The translations under genes and the position numbers were made by a program. The notes below the pieces were generated by a model, which saw only the letters and a program-made list of their open reading frames with translations, had not been told where the DNA came from and did not search any database. Shown in pieces: positions 27,716-37,192 of a stretch of DNA of 64,000 nt. The stretch spans positions 2,728,001-2,792,000 of the forward strand of contig NZ_CP022600.1 of NCBI RefSeq assembly GCF_002952215.1, read 5' to 3'. This DNA is from Porphyrobacter sp. HT-58-2. GTDB taxonomy: Bacteria > Pseudomonadota > Alphaproteobacteria > Sphingomonadales > Sphingomonadaceae. The number at the start of each line of letters is the position of its first letter. The first letter of the stretch is position 1.

Positions 27716-28378
27716 ATGCAGCGCATTGCCCTCTACGACCTTGATCGCACGGTTACCCGCGCGCCGACCTTCACGCCGTTCCTCGCGCATATGGCGGCGA
27801 GCGGCACGGGCCTTCGCCTGCTGGGCCTGCCGCTGTGGGTGCTGGCGATGCTGGGCTACAAGTCGAAGCTTTACGGTCGCAAGGCCTTGAAGCAGTTCGG
27901 CCTCAGGCTGTTGGTTGGGCGCGTGGTGAAAAGCTCGGCGCTGCAACCGCGGATCGGTGCCTTCATCGCCAAGCAGATTGACTGCAACATCCAGCCCGGC
28001 GCACTGGCGCAGATCGCTGCTGACCGGGCGGCGGGCGTACGGCTTGTCCTTGTCACCGCTGCGCCTGAAATCTACGCCGAAGCTCTCGCTGATGCGCTCG
28101 GTTTCGAGGCTGCGATCGCCACGCGCCATCAGCGTGACGAGGCAGGCAACCTGCTGGCGCTGATCGAGGGTGAGAACAATTATGGCGCGCACAAGGTTGG
28201 ACGGGTCAAGGAATGGCTTGCCGCGGAGGGAATAGCCCGATCCGACTGCCACCTCATCGCCTATACCGATCACGCCAGCGATGCGCCGATCCTGAACTAT
28301 GCCGATAGGGGCGTGCTGGTGGGCCGCTATGCCAAGCCCCAGGGCGACTGGGCCTGCGCCGACTGGAGCGCGGCATGA
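27716..28378 (+). CDS. HAD-IB phosphatase family protein
   Basis: A 220-residue phosphoserine-phosphatase-like HAD hydrolase. Motif I is DLDRTVT (nucleophile Asp8, acid Asp10), motif II is VLVTAAP, and motif III is DHASDAPIL. The ATG follows the upstream stop after 4 bp, and its own stop overlaps the next gene (ATGA at 28375-28378), so translation is coupled. In this setting it probably dephosphorylates a phosphorylated polyol or sugar intermediate in assembly of a surface polymer. That role is inferred from neighbours. Confidence 0.82.
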   Translation: MQRIALYDLDRTVTRAPTFTPFLAHMAASGTGLRLLGLPLWVLAMLGYKSKLYGRKALKQFGLRLLVGRVVKSSALQPRIGAFIAKQIDCNIQPGALAQIAADRAAGVRLVLVTAAPEIYAEALADALGFEAAIATRHQRDEAGNLLALIEGENNYGAHKVGRVKEWLAAEGIARSDCHLIAYTDHASDAPILNYADRGVLVGRYAKPQGDWACADWSAA

Positions 28379-29547
28379 AGCGCATCTGCTTCCTGTTCAA
28401 TCACGATCAGACCCACCAGCTGGCCCATTCGCTACCGATCGCACTGGCGCTGGCGGCACGGGGAAACCACCGGATCGTGCTCGCTTTCGCAAAGCCGAGC
28501 ATCCGGCGCGAGATCGAGCGGCAGGCCGACCCGGCACTGCTGGCGCGGATTGAACTGGTGCAACTCGGCCTCAGGCGCACGGGATCAAAGGCGCTGGCGG
28601 GTATGATCGAACGGCTCGTTCCTGCAACCAAGATGCTGATCTATCGTGATAATCTTGATTTCTTCCGCAGCTTCGATGCGGTGGTGGTGTCAGAGAAGAC
28701 CACGCTGTTGCTCAAGACCCGCTATGGCCTAGATGATCTCAAACTGATCCACACCCGCCACGGCGCAGGCGACCGGGCGATCGGGTTCAATCCCGAAAGC
28801 GCGCGGTTCGATCTGGTGTTGGTCTCAGGCCCCAAGATCCGCGATCGACTGATGGCGGATGCGGGATTGCGGGCTGAGCAAATCGCGCTGGTCGGCTATC
28901 CCAAGTTCGATCTATGTGCGGGCAACCGCTTTGCGGGCAGCTTCCCTGCGCCCGAGCGGCCCACAGTACTCTACAACCCCCACCCTTCGCCCAGACTCTC
29001 AAGCTGGTTCAGGCACGGTGCAGCGGTACTGGAGGCGTTTCGCGGACAGGATCGCTACAACCTGATCTTTGCGCCGCACGTGATGCTGTTCGAACGCAAA
29101 TGGGTGGTGACCATCGACCCGCCGAGCATCGCCCGTGTACGAACGCCGGGGACGGAATACCGCGCCGATCCGCGCATCCACATCGACACCGGCAGCGCCG
29201 CCAGCAGCGACATGAGCTACACCAACAGCGCCGACATCTACCTCGGCGATGTCAGCAGCCAGATCTATGAATTCCTGCGCACCCCCCGCCCCTGCCTGTT
29301 CCTGAACAGCCACGGCACCCGCTGGCAGGGCGATCCCAATTACTTGCACTGGCAAGCCGGCCCGGTGCTGAACAGCGCCGATGGTCTGCTTGATGCAATA
29401 GATGCTGCGGTTGCCGCGCATCCGGGCTATGCGCCCGTTCAGCAGGCGCTGATCGACGCGACCTTCTCGCTGTCGGAGCGTCCCTCTGCCGAGCGGGCGG
29501 CAGATGCGATCACCGCATTTCTCGAAGGAAGGGCTGCCCTTGGCTAG
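28375..29547 (+). CDS. CDP-glycerol glycerophosphotransferase-like protein
   Basis: A 390-residue protein of the TagB/TagF-like glycerophosphotransferase family, here in a Gram-negative. Supporting segments are LIHTRHGAGDRAIGF, QIALVGYPKFDL, VLYNPHPSPRLSSW, MSYTNSADIYLGDVSSQIYEFL and PCLFLNSHG. It presumably transfers a phospho-polyol from a CDP-linked donor to a surface glycan. No transmembrane segment is evident, so it is cytosolic or peripheral. Coupled to the HAD gene upstream by ATGA and to the FkbM gene downstream by an 8-bp overlap. Confidence 0.82.
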   Translation: MKRICFLFNHDQTHQLAHSLPIALALAARGNHRIVLAFAKPSIRREIERQADPALLARIELVQLGLRRTGSKALAGMIERLVPATKMLIYRDNLDFFRSFDAVVVSEKTTLLLKTRYGLDDLKLIHTRHGAGDRAIGFNPESARFDLVLVSGPKIRDRLMADAGLRAEQIALVGYPKFDLCAGNRFAGSFPAPERPTVLYNPHPSPRLSSWFRHGAAVLEAFRGQDRYNLIFAPHVMLFERKWVVTIDPPSIARVRTPGTEYRADPRIHIDTGSAASSDMSYTNSADIYLGDVSSQIYEFLRTPRPCLFLNSHGTRWQGDPNYLHWQAGPVLNSADGLLDAIDAAVAAHPGYAPVQQALIDATFSLSERPSAERAADAITAFLEGRAALG

Positions 29548-30316
29548 TCTCTCAGCATTCTGGCGTTACGGCGTGGTCAAGACAGCACGCAAGTGGAGGG
29601 CGGCGGCGCTCTCGCCCCTGCTGGCGGCACGCGGCGAGGCGGCGGTGCGATCAAGCTATGGCGTGCTGATGGTGCCCAACTGGCAGGACACGACGTTCCG
29701 CTATTGCATATTCGGCACCTATGGCCGCGATCTGGCCGACCTGCTGCTGGGCTACCCTGAGGATTTCGTGTTCGTCGATATCGGCGCCAATCAGGGGCTC
29801 TATTCGTTGATCGCCGCGCAGAACCCCCGGTGCCGCCGGATCATCGCCTTCGAACCCGTGCCCGCCACCCACGCGCGGCTGGCCGCCAATGTCGCACTGA
29901 ATGACGGTGCGGCGCGGACAGTCCTGCACCCACTCGCCATCGCCGACAGCGCAGGCGAGGTGACGATCAACGTCGCCGCCGACCACACCGGCACGGCCAG
30001 CCTGGCCGGGCGCGAGGGGTCTTCTGGTGCGGGCGACGTAACGATCCGTACCATCAATGCCCCGCTGGTCGATCCGCTGCTCGCGGGCGAATTGCCGATG
30101 TTCGTGAAGATCGACGTCGAAGGGCTGGAGGCGGTGGTGATCGCCGAATTGGCCAAGACCGCGAGCTTCTCCCGCGTCGCAGCAATCTTCTACGAGGTCG
30201 ATGACCGCTGGGCGAACGCACGGGAGATCGAGACGCGCCTGAGGGCCTCAGGCTTCACGCGCTTTGCCAAATATGGGCGCGGGCATCACTACGACGTGCT
30301 CGCGACCCGCTCCTGA
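29540..30316 (+). CDS. FkbM-family methyltransferase
   Basis: A 258-residue SAM-dependent methyltransferase of the FkbM family, often acting on sugars of surface polysaccharides. Motif I is FVFVDIGANQGLYSLIA, followed by IIAFEPVPATHARL and MFVKIDVEGLEAVVI, all typical. The start is TTG at 29540, with AAGGAAGGG six bases upstream, overlapping the end of the upstream transferase. It probably methylates the product of that transferase. The 3' end overlaps the convergent oxidoreductase gene by 28 bp. Confidence 0.85.
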   Translation: MASLSAFWRYGVVKTARKWRAAALSPLLAARGEAAVRSSYGVLMVPNWQDTTFRYCIFGTYGRDLADLLLGYPEDFVFVDIGANQGLYSLIAAQNPRCRRIIAFEPVPATHARLAANVALNDGAARTVLHPLAIADSAGEVTINVAADHTGTASLAGREGSSGAGDVTIRTINAPLVDPLLAGELPMFVKIDVEGLEAVVIAELAKTASFSRVAAIFYEVDDRWANAREIETRLRASGFTRFAKYGRGHHYDVLATRS

Positions 30317-31257
30317 AGCACCGCCTCGGCCAAGGCCCGGCCTGACAACCAAGCCCCCTCAATGCGCGGCGAGTGGAGCCAGTCTCCCGCGATCCCGATC
30401 CTAAGCGCCGGATCAAACCACGCATGCTCGCCCCGCAACGCCTGTGGCATAGCGTAAAGCCAGCGATGAGCGTCCAGATGCTGCGGCACGGCGGGGGCGA
30501 CCTTGGCAGCGGCAAAGAAATCGGCGAGCAGGATGTGCGCAACCTCGTCCTTGGGCCGGTCGACCAGTTCTAGGCTACGCGCCGGGCTGGCGTGGATCAC
30601 CCAGTTCTCCGTCCCGCTGCGCCCCGGCTTGGCTGAATTGCGTGCGGCCCAGCTGACAGAGGCGCTATCGGAACGGAAGATGTCGGAGGCCAGAGCGAGC
30701 GGCGCGGCAAAGCCTGCCATCACCGCCCAGCAGGGCGCGCTTATGACGCCAGCAGCCAGCGCCGCCAGATTAGGCGCGGCTTCGGTCAGCAGTACGACAG
30801 CCTGTTCGGCAGGCACGGCGACCAGCACGGTTGCGGCGGTAAAGACCTGCTCGCCCGCTTCGATCCGCCAGCCTTCTGCGGTGCGCGACAGCGTCTCGGC
30901 GCGCACGCCCCAGCGCATGTCCAGCGTTTCAGCCATCGCCCGGATCGGAGCGTTCATCCCCGGCATGCCGACCCATGCATCATCCCCTGCCGCTGGCCAG
31001 CGACTTGCCACACCTGCGGCTTCCCAAGCCGAGACGACATTGCGGAACGCCGGATCGCGCGCGGTGAAAAATTGCGCGCCGTGATCGAAACTCACGGTGT
31101 TACCTGCAATCTCGACCCTGCGCGCCGCCATCCGCCCACCCGGGCCGCGGCCCTTGTCGAGCACGATGATACGCCGTCCGGAGGCGGCGAGAGCGGTCGC
31201 GGCGCTGAGCCCAGCCATGCCGCCACCGATGATTACAATGTCACAATGTCCGTCCAT
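30289..31257 (-). CDS. NAD(P)/FAD-dependent oxidoreductase, amine-oxidase-like
   Basis: A 322-residue flavoprotein. The FAD dinucleotide motif IVIIGGGMAGLSAATAL is at the N-terminus, then VLDKGRGPGGRMAARR and FDHGAQFFTARDP, and a C-terminal GIAGDWLHSPRIEGAWLSG flavin segment. This set defines the short 'RenK/amine-oxidase-like' flavoproteins found in many proteobacteria and cyanobacteria. The reaction is not established. ATG 31257 is chosen because the FAD motif follows at once; an in-frame ATG five codons upstream is possible. It follows the DAHP synthase gene on the same strand by 31 bp. Confidence 0.85.
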   Translation of the reverse strand: MDGHCDIVIIGGGMAGLSAATALAASGRRIIVLDKGRGPGGRMAARRVEIAGNTVSFDHGAQFFTARDPAFRNVVSAWEAAGVASRWPAAGDDAWVGMPGMNAPIRAMAETLDMRWGVRAETLSRTAEGWRIEAGEQVFTAATVLVAVPAEQAVVLLTEAAPNLAALAAGVISAPCWAVMAGFAAPLALASDIFRSDSASVSWAARNSAKPGRSGTENWVIHASPARSLELVDRPKDEVAHILLADFFAAAKVAPAVPQHLDAHRWLYAMPQALRGEHAWFDPALRIGIAGDWLHSPRIEGAWLSGRALAEAVLQERVASTS

Positions 31258-31288
31258 CCCGCGCCAACGCATGGAGTGTCGGGAAGTT

Positions 31289-32671
31289 TCACGCCGCGTG
31301 ACTGACCTCGGCCTGCCGCTCGCCCGCTGCCTCGTTGAGCATTTCGGCCACCAGAAACGCGAGCTCCAGCGACTGTTCGGCATTGAGACGCGGGTCGCAG
31401 TGGGTGTGATAGCGGTCACCCAGACGTTCCTCTGTGATCGCCACGGCGCCGCCGACACATTCGGTCACGTCCTGCCCGGTCATCTCGATATGGATGCCGC
31501 CCGGATGCGAGCCTTCGGCGCGGTGAACGGCGAAGAAGCCCTTCACCTCACGGGTGATCCGGTCAAAGGGCCGGGTCTTGAAGCCGGTGTCTGACTTGAC
31601 GACATTGCCGTGCATCGGATCACACGACCACACCACCGGATGGCCTTCGCGCTGCACCGCACGCACCAACTTGGGCAGGCCGTCTTCAACCTTGTCGTGA
31701 CCATATCGGCTGATCAGCGTGATGCGGCCGGCCTCGCGCTTCGGGTTCAAGTCGTCGAGCAGGCGCAGCAGCGCATCGGGCTCGAGGCTCGGCCCGCACT
31801 TCATGCCGAGCGGATTGCCGATGCCACGTGCAAATTCGATGTGAGCCGAACCGGGGAAGCGGGTGCGATCACCGATCCACACCATGTGCGCGCTGGTGGC
31901 GTACCAATCGCCGGTGAGCGAATCCCGCCGGGTCAGCGCCTGTTCGTAGGGGAGCAGCAGCGCCTCGTGGCTGGTGTAGAAGCTGGTGCCCTGCAATTGC
32001 GGCACGGTGGCGGGGTCGATCCCGCAAGCCTCCATGAAATCAAGCGCCTCGCCGATGCGGTCGGCCATCTCGCTGAACTTTTCGGTCCACGGGGTACGCC
32101 CCATGAAATCGAGCGTCCACTGATGAACCTGCCGCAGATTGGCATAGCCCCCGCCCGCGAAGGCGCGCAGCAGATTCAGCGTTGCAGCGGCCTGCGAATA
32201 GGCACGCACCATGCGGGCCGGATCGTTGCGGCGGCTGACCGGATCGAACTCGATCCCGTTGATATTGTCGCCAAGGTAGCTCGGCAGGGTGACATCGCCG
32301 ATCGTCTCGGTAGGCGAGGAGCGCGGCTTGGCGAACTGGCCCGCCATCCGCCCCACCTTCACCACCGGACGCTTGGAGGCGAAGGTCATGACCACCGCCA
32401 TCTGCAACAGCACACGGAAGGTGTCGCGGATGTTGTTGGGGTGGAATTCGGCAAAGCTCTCTGCACAGTCGCCGCCCTGAAGCAGGAAGCCGTGGCCATT
32501 GGCAACATCGGCCAAATCGGCCTTGAGCGCGCGCGCCTCGCCCGCAAACACCAGCGGGGGATAGGAAGACAGGGTCTTTTCCGCCTCGGCCAGCTCGGCC
32601 GCATCTTCGTAATGCGGCAGGTGGCGCGCTTCGAAGGCCTTCCAGCTATCCGGGGTCCAGGTCTCGGGCAC
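31289..32671 (-). CDS. Class II 3-deoxy-7-phosphoheptulonate (DAHP) synthase
   Basis: A 460-residue plant-type (class II) DAHP synthase that condenses phosphoenolpyruvate with erythrose-4-phosphate, the first step of the shikimate pathway. Characteristic segments are [47 protein letters not shown] and [15 protein letters not shown]. Full length for the family. The start is GTG at 32671, agreeing with the common N-terminus that leads into [15 protein letters not shown]. It lies 119 bp downstream of the M16 peptidase gene on the same strand and likely has its own promoter in that gap. Confidence 0.95.
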   Translation of the reverse strand: MPETWTPDSWKAFEARHLPHYEDAAELAEAEKTLSSYPPLVFAGEARALKADLADVANGHGFLLQGGDCAESFAEFHPNNIRDTFRVLLQMAVVMTFASKRPVVKVGRMAGQFAKPRSSPTETIGDVTLPSYLGDNINGIEFDPVSRRNDPARMVRAYSQAAATLNLLRAFAGGGYANLRQVHQWTLDFMGRTPWTEKFSEMADRIGEALDFMEACGIDPATVPQLQGTSFYTSHEALLLPYEQALTRRDSLTGDWYATSAHMVWIGDRTRFPGSAHIEFARGIGNPLGMKCGPSLEPDALLRLLDDLNPKREAGRITLISRYGHDKVEDGLPKLVRAVQREGHPVVWSCDPMHGNVVKSDTGFKTRPFDRITREVKGFFAVHRAEGSHPGGIHIEMTGQDVTECVGGAVAITEERLGDRYHTHCDPRLNAEQSLELAFLVAEMLNEAAGERQAEVSHAA

Positions 32672-32790
32672 GGTCTTGGGCTCTTTCTTTCAAATCTGCA
32701 TATTCCGGCGGCGCAAAGCGCAGCGTGCGGGGGCGCCCGGTACAGGAGCGCGGCACGAATTGTAAAGCAGCAAAGCCGCTCAGAACAATT

Positions 32791-35700
32791 TTATTTCCCA
32801 AACGCAGTCTGCGGCTTTGCCGATTCAGGCTCCGAGGCACCAGACTGCGCAGCATTTGCACCGACCCCGACGGTGGGCGCTTCGGCAAGCTGCTGGCCTT
32901 CCGGGATAATCGCCAGCCGGAACGGCGCATCCTTGCCGAAATAGCGATCAGCAAGGAATTGCATGACCTGCGGGCTGGTCTGCGAGTAATCTGCCAGCAG
33001 GGTGCGCAACAGCATCAGGCGCTGCGGATCCTGCGTTGCGCCTTCGATGTTGTAGAGCCAGAACTGGTTGCCGGTCGACGCGCGCCGGATCAGCTGCCCC
33101 AGCGGCTCGGTCACGCGTGCCAGCTCGTCGGCGGTCGGCGGATTTGCCGACAGGTCCTTGGCGATCCGTTCAGCCTCGGCAAAGAACACCGGCACGAATT
33201 CGGGCTCCAGCTGCGCGAGCGCGGTAATCCGCCCGCCGCTTGCCAGATCAGCTGGCCAGTTCGAGAAGACCTGCGGCGAATAGCTCGCCCCGGCACGTTC
33301 GCGCAGGGCATCGAGCAGACGATTGTTGAACAACTGGGTGAGGATTTCGAGCTGACGGCTTTCCCGCAACGACGCCGTGCCGCCGCCGCTTTTCCACGCC
33401 ACCACAGCGGCGGCTTGATTGGCATCGCCGCGGTGCGTGACGACCGCAGGCCTATCGGCGACGGGGGCAAAACCGGGCACGCGCGCGGCAACCTCCGGCG
33501 CAATCGGGGTGCGTGCCGGCAGAGCGCCGAAGGTCAGGCGCAATTGTTCGATGACCTTGGTCTTGTCGAACTCGCCGAACACCATCACCTCGACCGGACC
33601 CTGCTTCAGCAGCGGTTCCCACACGGCGCGGAAGCCTTCGGGCGTCACTCCCTTCAGCGCCGCGGGATCGGGTGTGGCAAAGCGCGCATCGCGCCCCGTC
33701 ACGAGAAATTCGAGATCGCGCTTCAGCACGCCGCCGGGACTGGTCGAGTAGGTATTGTAGGCCAGCTCCGCCGCCGCCCGGGCGCGCAGCACCGGGTCCC
33801 TGTCCCAGCGCGGCATCCCCAGCTTGGCTGCAAACAGATAAAGCTGGTCGTTCACGTCCTCCGAACGGGTCTGGGCGGTGAAGGTGAACACCGCATCGTC
33901 AATGCTGAAATCGAAACCGAGCTTGCGCCCTGTCGCCAGCCGGTCGATCTCGTTCTGACCAAGCTCGCCAAGACCGGAGCCGACCAGCGCCGCTTCGCCG
34001 AGATCGGCATAGACCGCGCTTGCATCGTCAAACGCCCGCCAGCCCGCACCAAAGCGCACGCGGACGGTGACGCGACCGGGTTCGGCATCATTGGCCCACA
34101 CCAGCGCCTTGACCCCATTGGCGAAATCGACCTGCTCGATTTCCAGAACGCCGAGCGACTTCTGCTCGGCAATGGTGCCGGGCGCGCCCACGGCAGGCAG
34201 ATCGGCAAAGGAGATGGTCTGAGCCGCGAGCCGTGCGCTGCCATCGACGCGGGCCTCGCTCGCCAGCGCCAACCGGAGCGCAGCGGCATCGGCCTCATCT
34301 GCCCTGGGCGTGACATAGACCGAGCGGGTCACAGTACCTTCGAACAGAGCCTGCGTGCGGGCGAGCACTTCTTCGGGATTGAGCCGCGGCTTCATGCCCC
34401 GGAACACGTCGAGTACCACCTGCGGCGCCGCGATCGTCTCTCGGATGTCGACCGCGTTGACGAGATTGTTGACGAGATCGCTGCCCGACTGGACGCTTTC
34501 CTGCTGCACTCCATTGGCAAAGGCGACATCGAACTCGGCCGCCTCGCGGTCGATTTCCTCCTGCGTCGGCGGATTGGTGACAGCATCGGCAATCACGCTG
34601 CGGACATCGGCAAGCGCGGCCTGCCAGTCGCCGGTCAAGGGCGCGAACGTGACAAAGGTCGCGTCGACCGAGCGCGAGACGTCTTCCTGCTGTACCTGCG
34701 CATAAAGATAGCTGCCCCCGCTGCGCGCGCGCGATTCCAGCCTGCGATTGATGATCGCCTGCGCCACGGCATCCAGCAGCAGACCTTCATTATAGACGAT
34801 AGTATCCTCAACCGGACGCCACGGGCGCATGACCGCATAGGTCAGGCTGCGCGGCAGATCGGGCTCGACGCCCACCGCAAGCTCACCGATGGGCGTGCCG
34901 GTTCCGGCGGTATCGGCAGTCGCTGAGGGTGCCGCCGGATCACCAAAATCGGGCGCAACGCCGGCCGTGCCGTTACCCTTCCAGTCGCCGAACCACTGCT
35001 CCACCAGTCCCGCCAGCACCATCGGGTCGGCATCGCCTGCAACCACGATCACGGTGTTTTCGGGCCGGTACCAGCGATCATAGAAGGCCTTGACGCTCTT
35101 GCCGTTCGCGGCCCGCAGCGTCTCGTCGGTGCCGATCGGACTGCGCGTGGCGAGACGCTGTCCGGCAAAGAAGGTCTGCCGGGTCAGCTCGGCCATGCGC
35201 TGCCCCGCTCCGCCGCGTTCGCGCTTTTCGGCGAGCACGATCGGTCTTTCGGCCGCGACATTGGCATCATTGAGCACCGGCTCGCGGATCATGCCCGACA
35301 GCAGCTTGAAACTCTCGGACAGCTTGGCCTCGTCGATGTTCGGAATGTCGAGCTTGTAAGCGGTGTGGGTCGGTGTCGTCTCGGCATTGGCATCGCTGCC
35401 GAAGGTCGCGCCCAGCCGCTGCCACGCTGAAATCGCCTCGGCCTGGCCGAGATACTTGCTCTCGCGGAACAGCAGGTGTTCGAGCAGATGGGCATAGCCC
35501 TGCTCGCTGTCTTCCTCATGGAGCGAGCCGGCGTCAATCCGCACCCGGATCGAGACTTGCCGCGGCGGAACGCCGTTGCGGCGCACAGCATAGCGCAGCC
35601 CGTTCTGCATCTCGCCGAACAGCCACTTGTCATCGACCGGCACATCCGATCCGCGATAGAGCCACGGCACTTCGCCATTGGTTTGTAGCGCTTTGGGGGC

Positions 35701-35844
35701 GGGAACTGGCGGCGTTGCAGGCGCCTGTGCTTCGGCGGAGGGCGCAGTCGGGGAAGCAGCCTGCTGCGCAAGCAGCGGCTGCACCAGCACGAACGGAGCA
35801 AGCAGAATGGCGAGAGCGCGATGCGCGCGGGTCAGCGACGTCAT
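32791..35844 (-). CDS. M16-family zinc metallopeptidase, exported
   Basis: A 1017-residue double-unit pitrilysin-type (M16) protease. It has a signal peptide (residues 1 to about 27, ending LLAQQ) and a proline-rich linker. The inverted zinc motif HLLEH lies at residues 119-123 in the N-terminal active unit. The C-terminal unit lacks the motif, as is normal. Such enzymes degrade peptides in the periplasm. Start 35844 is chosen because the signal peptide begins there; a longer frame extends over the divergent nifU-like gene and is spurious. The ribosome site is weak. Confidence 0.9.
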   Translation of the reverse strand: MTSLTRAHRALAILLAPFVLVQPLLAQQAASPTAPSAEAQAPATPPVPAPKALQTNGEVPWLYRGSDVPVDDKWLFGEMQNGLRYAVRRNGVPPRQVSIRVRIDAGSLHEEDSEQGYAHLLEHLLFRESKYLGQAEAISAWQRLGATFGSDANAETTPTHTAYKLDIPNIDEAKLSESFKLLSGMIREPVLNDANVAAERPIVLAEKRERGGAGQRMAELTRQTFFAGQRLATRSPIGTDETLRAANGKSVKAFYDRWYRPENTVIVVAGDADPMVLAGLVEQWFGDWKGNGTAGVAPDFGDPAAPSATADTAGTGTPIGELAVGVEPDLPRSLTYAVMRPWRPVEDTIVYNEGLLLDAVAQAIINRRLESRARSGGSYLYAQVQQEDVSRSVDATFVTFAPLTGDWQAALADVRSVIADAVTNPPTQEEIDREAAEFDVAFANGVQQESVQSGSDLVNNLVNAVDIRETIAAPQVVLDVFRGMKPRLNPEEVLARTQALFEGTVTRSVYVTPRADEADAAALRLALASEARVDGSARLAAQTISFADLPAVGAPGTIAEQKSLGVLEIEQVDFANGVKALVWANDAEPGRVTVRVRFGAGWRAFDDASAVYADLGEAALVGSGLGELGQNEIDRLATGRKLGFDFSIDDAVFTFTAQTRSEDVNDQLYLFAAKLGMPRWDRDPVLRARAAAELAYNTYSTSPGGVLKRDLEFLVTGRDARFATPDPAALKGVTPEGFRAVWEPLLKQGPVEVMVFGEFDKTKVIEQLRLTFGALPARTPIAPEVAARVPGFAPVADRPAVVTHRGDANQAAAVVAWKSGGGTASLRESRQLEILTQLFNNRLLDALRERAGASYSPQVFSNWPADLASGGRITALAQLEPEFVPVFFAEAERIAKDLSANPPTADELARVTEPLGQLIRRASTGNQFWLYNIEGATQDPQRLMLLRTLLADYSQTSPQVMQFLADRYFGKDAPFRLAIIPEGQQLAEAPTVGVGANAAQSGASEPESAKPQTAFGK

Positions 35845-35920
35845 GGGCGCGACTATAGGGCGGCAAAATGTGAAGCGATAGTGAATGCGCCCGCACAGCA
35901 CACAGTCCGGCTTTGCGCGC

Positions 35921-35948
35921 TTGAAATCCGACAAAATCGCTCTTAAAT
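35921..35948 (+). promoter_or_regulatory. Promoter of the nifU-like gene
   Basis: TTGAAA (35921-35926) and TTAAAT (35943-35948) are spaced 16 bp. The expected transcription start would fall at about 35955-35956, right at the chosen start codon, so the message may be leaderless. Confidence 0.55.
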
Positions 35949-35955
35949 GTGTGCC

Positions 35956-36537
35956 ATGTTCATCGAAACCGAAACCACGCCAAACCCGGCCGCGCTCAAG
36001 TTCCTGCCCGGCACCACGGTCATGCCCGCGGGAAGCCGCGAATTCGCCACCCCTGAGGCGGCCGACGCAAGCCCGCTGGCGCAGGCGATCTTCGATACGG
36101 GCGAGGTGGTGAATGTCTTCTTCGGGGCCGATTTTGTCTCTGTCACAGCGGCACCCGGCGCAGACTGGAGTGCCTTGAAGCCGCAGGTGATCGCGATCCT
36201 GCTCGATCACTTCGTGTCCGAAGCCCCGCTCTTCGCCCCTGCCACCGCAGGCGGCATCGCCGTGCCTCCCCCGGAAGACGACGCCGTGGTTGAAGAACGT
36301 CCCGAGGACGCCGAGATCATCGCTGCGATCAACGAGTTGCTCGAAACCCGCGTGCGCCCCGCCGTGGCAGGCGACGGCGGCGACATCGCCTATCGCGGCT
36401 TCCGCGACGGGGTGGTTTACCTTACCCTGCAAGGATCATGCTCGGGATGCCCGTCGAGCACGGCGACATTGAAGCATGGCATCGAAGGCCTGCTCAAGCA
36501 TTACGTCCCCGAAGTCACCGAAGTGCGCGCGGCGTAA
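35956..36537 (+). CDS. NifU-like Fe-S scaffold/carrier protein (Nfu type)
   Basis: A 193-residue Nfu protein that delivers Fe-S clusters to target enzymes. The N-terminal domain (MFIETETTPNPAALKFLPG) is the Nfu-N type found in alphaproteobacteria and mitochondria. The C-terminal NifU domain has the cluster-binding CxxC at Cys162 and Cys165 (GSCSGCPSS). Start 35956 rather than 35947 agrees with this N-terminus and with the promoter position. No Shine-Dalgarno sequence is visible. It is followed 3 bp later by the nitroreductase gene. Confidence 0.92.
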   Translation: MFIETETTPNPAALKFLPGTTVMPAGSREFATPEAADASPLAQAIFDTGEVVNVFFGADFVSVTAAPGADWSALKPQVIAILLDHFVSEAPLFAPATAGGIAVPPPEDDAVVEERPEDAEIIAAINELLETRVRPAVAGDGGDIAYRGFRDGVVYLTLQGSCSGCPSSTATLKHGIEGLLKHYVPEVTEVRAA

Positions 36538-36540
36538 CCC

Positions 36541-37143
36541 ATGCAGTTTCACGATTCTGCCCTGAGCGCCGAGGCGCTGGCCCAACTGTTCAACGAGGCC
36601 CGCAGCTACAACGGCTGGCTCGACAAGCCCGTCAGCGATGAACAGCTCCATGCGATCTGGGATCTGGTGAAGATGGCCCCGACCTCTGCCAACATGCAGC
36701 CGGCGCGGATCGTCTGGGTCAAGTCTGCCGAGGCCAAGGCCCGGCTTGCCGACTGCGTGATGGAAGGCAACAAGGCCAAGGTCCTCGCCGCCCCCGTCAC
36801 CGCCGTGATCGGCTACGATATCGATTTCCACGAGGAACTGCCCTGGCTGTTCCCGCACACCGATGCGAAAAGCTGGTTCGAAGGTGACGAGGAAGGCCGC
36901 AAGGAGGGCGCGTTCCGCAATTCCTCGCTGCAAGGTGCTTACCTGATGCTTGCCGCGCGCGCGCTGGGTCTTGATTGCGGGCCGATGTCGGGCTTCGATC
37001 AGGCAGCGGTCAACGCCGCCTTTTTTGCCGACACGCCCCGCCACCGGGTCAATTTCATCTGCTCGGTCGGCTATGGTGATCCTGCCAGCATCTTCGACCG
37101 CTCGCCCCGCCCGGATTTCGCGCGCTTCAACCGCATCGCCTGA
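36541..37143 (+). CDS. Nitroreductase-family protein, probable malonic semialdehyde reductase (RutE-like)
   Basis: A 200-residue FMN-dependent oxidoreductase. The pattern [36 protein letters not shown] and [13 protein letters not shown] segment ([14 protein letters not shown]) is that of RutE/HadB-like nitroreductases. RutE reduces malonic semialdehyde to 3-hydroxypropionate in pyrimidine degradation. No other rut gene is here and the gene sits in a conserved core cluster, so a broader NAD(P)H-dependent role is equally possible. Co-directional with nifU-like (3 bp). Confidence 0.85.
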   Translation: MQFHDSALSAEALAQLFNEARSYNGWLDKPVSDEQLHAIWDLVKMAPTSANMQPARIVWVKSAEAKARLADCVMEGNKAKVLAAPVTAVIGYDIDFHEELPWLFPHTDAKSWFEGDEEGRKEGAFRNSSLQGAYLMLAARALGLDCGPMSGFDQAAVNAAFFADTPRHRVNFICSVGYGDPASIFDRSPRPDFARFNRIA

Positions 37144-37192
37144 AGCCATTTGCTCGCTTGCGCGCACTCGCTGACTGAGGCAGGGCGCGCTC

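Noticed and set aside
35845..36432. N-terminal extension of the M16 peptidase over the nifU-like gene
   Set aside because: The signal peptide begins at 35844, and the extension is the antisense of nifU-like with no family similarity.
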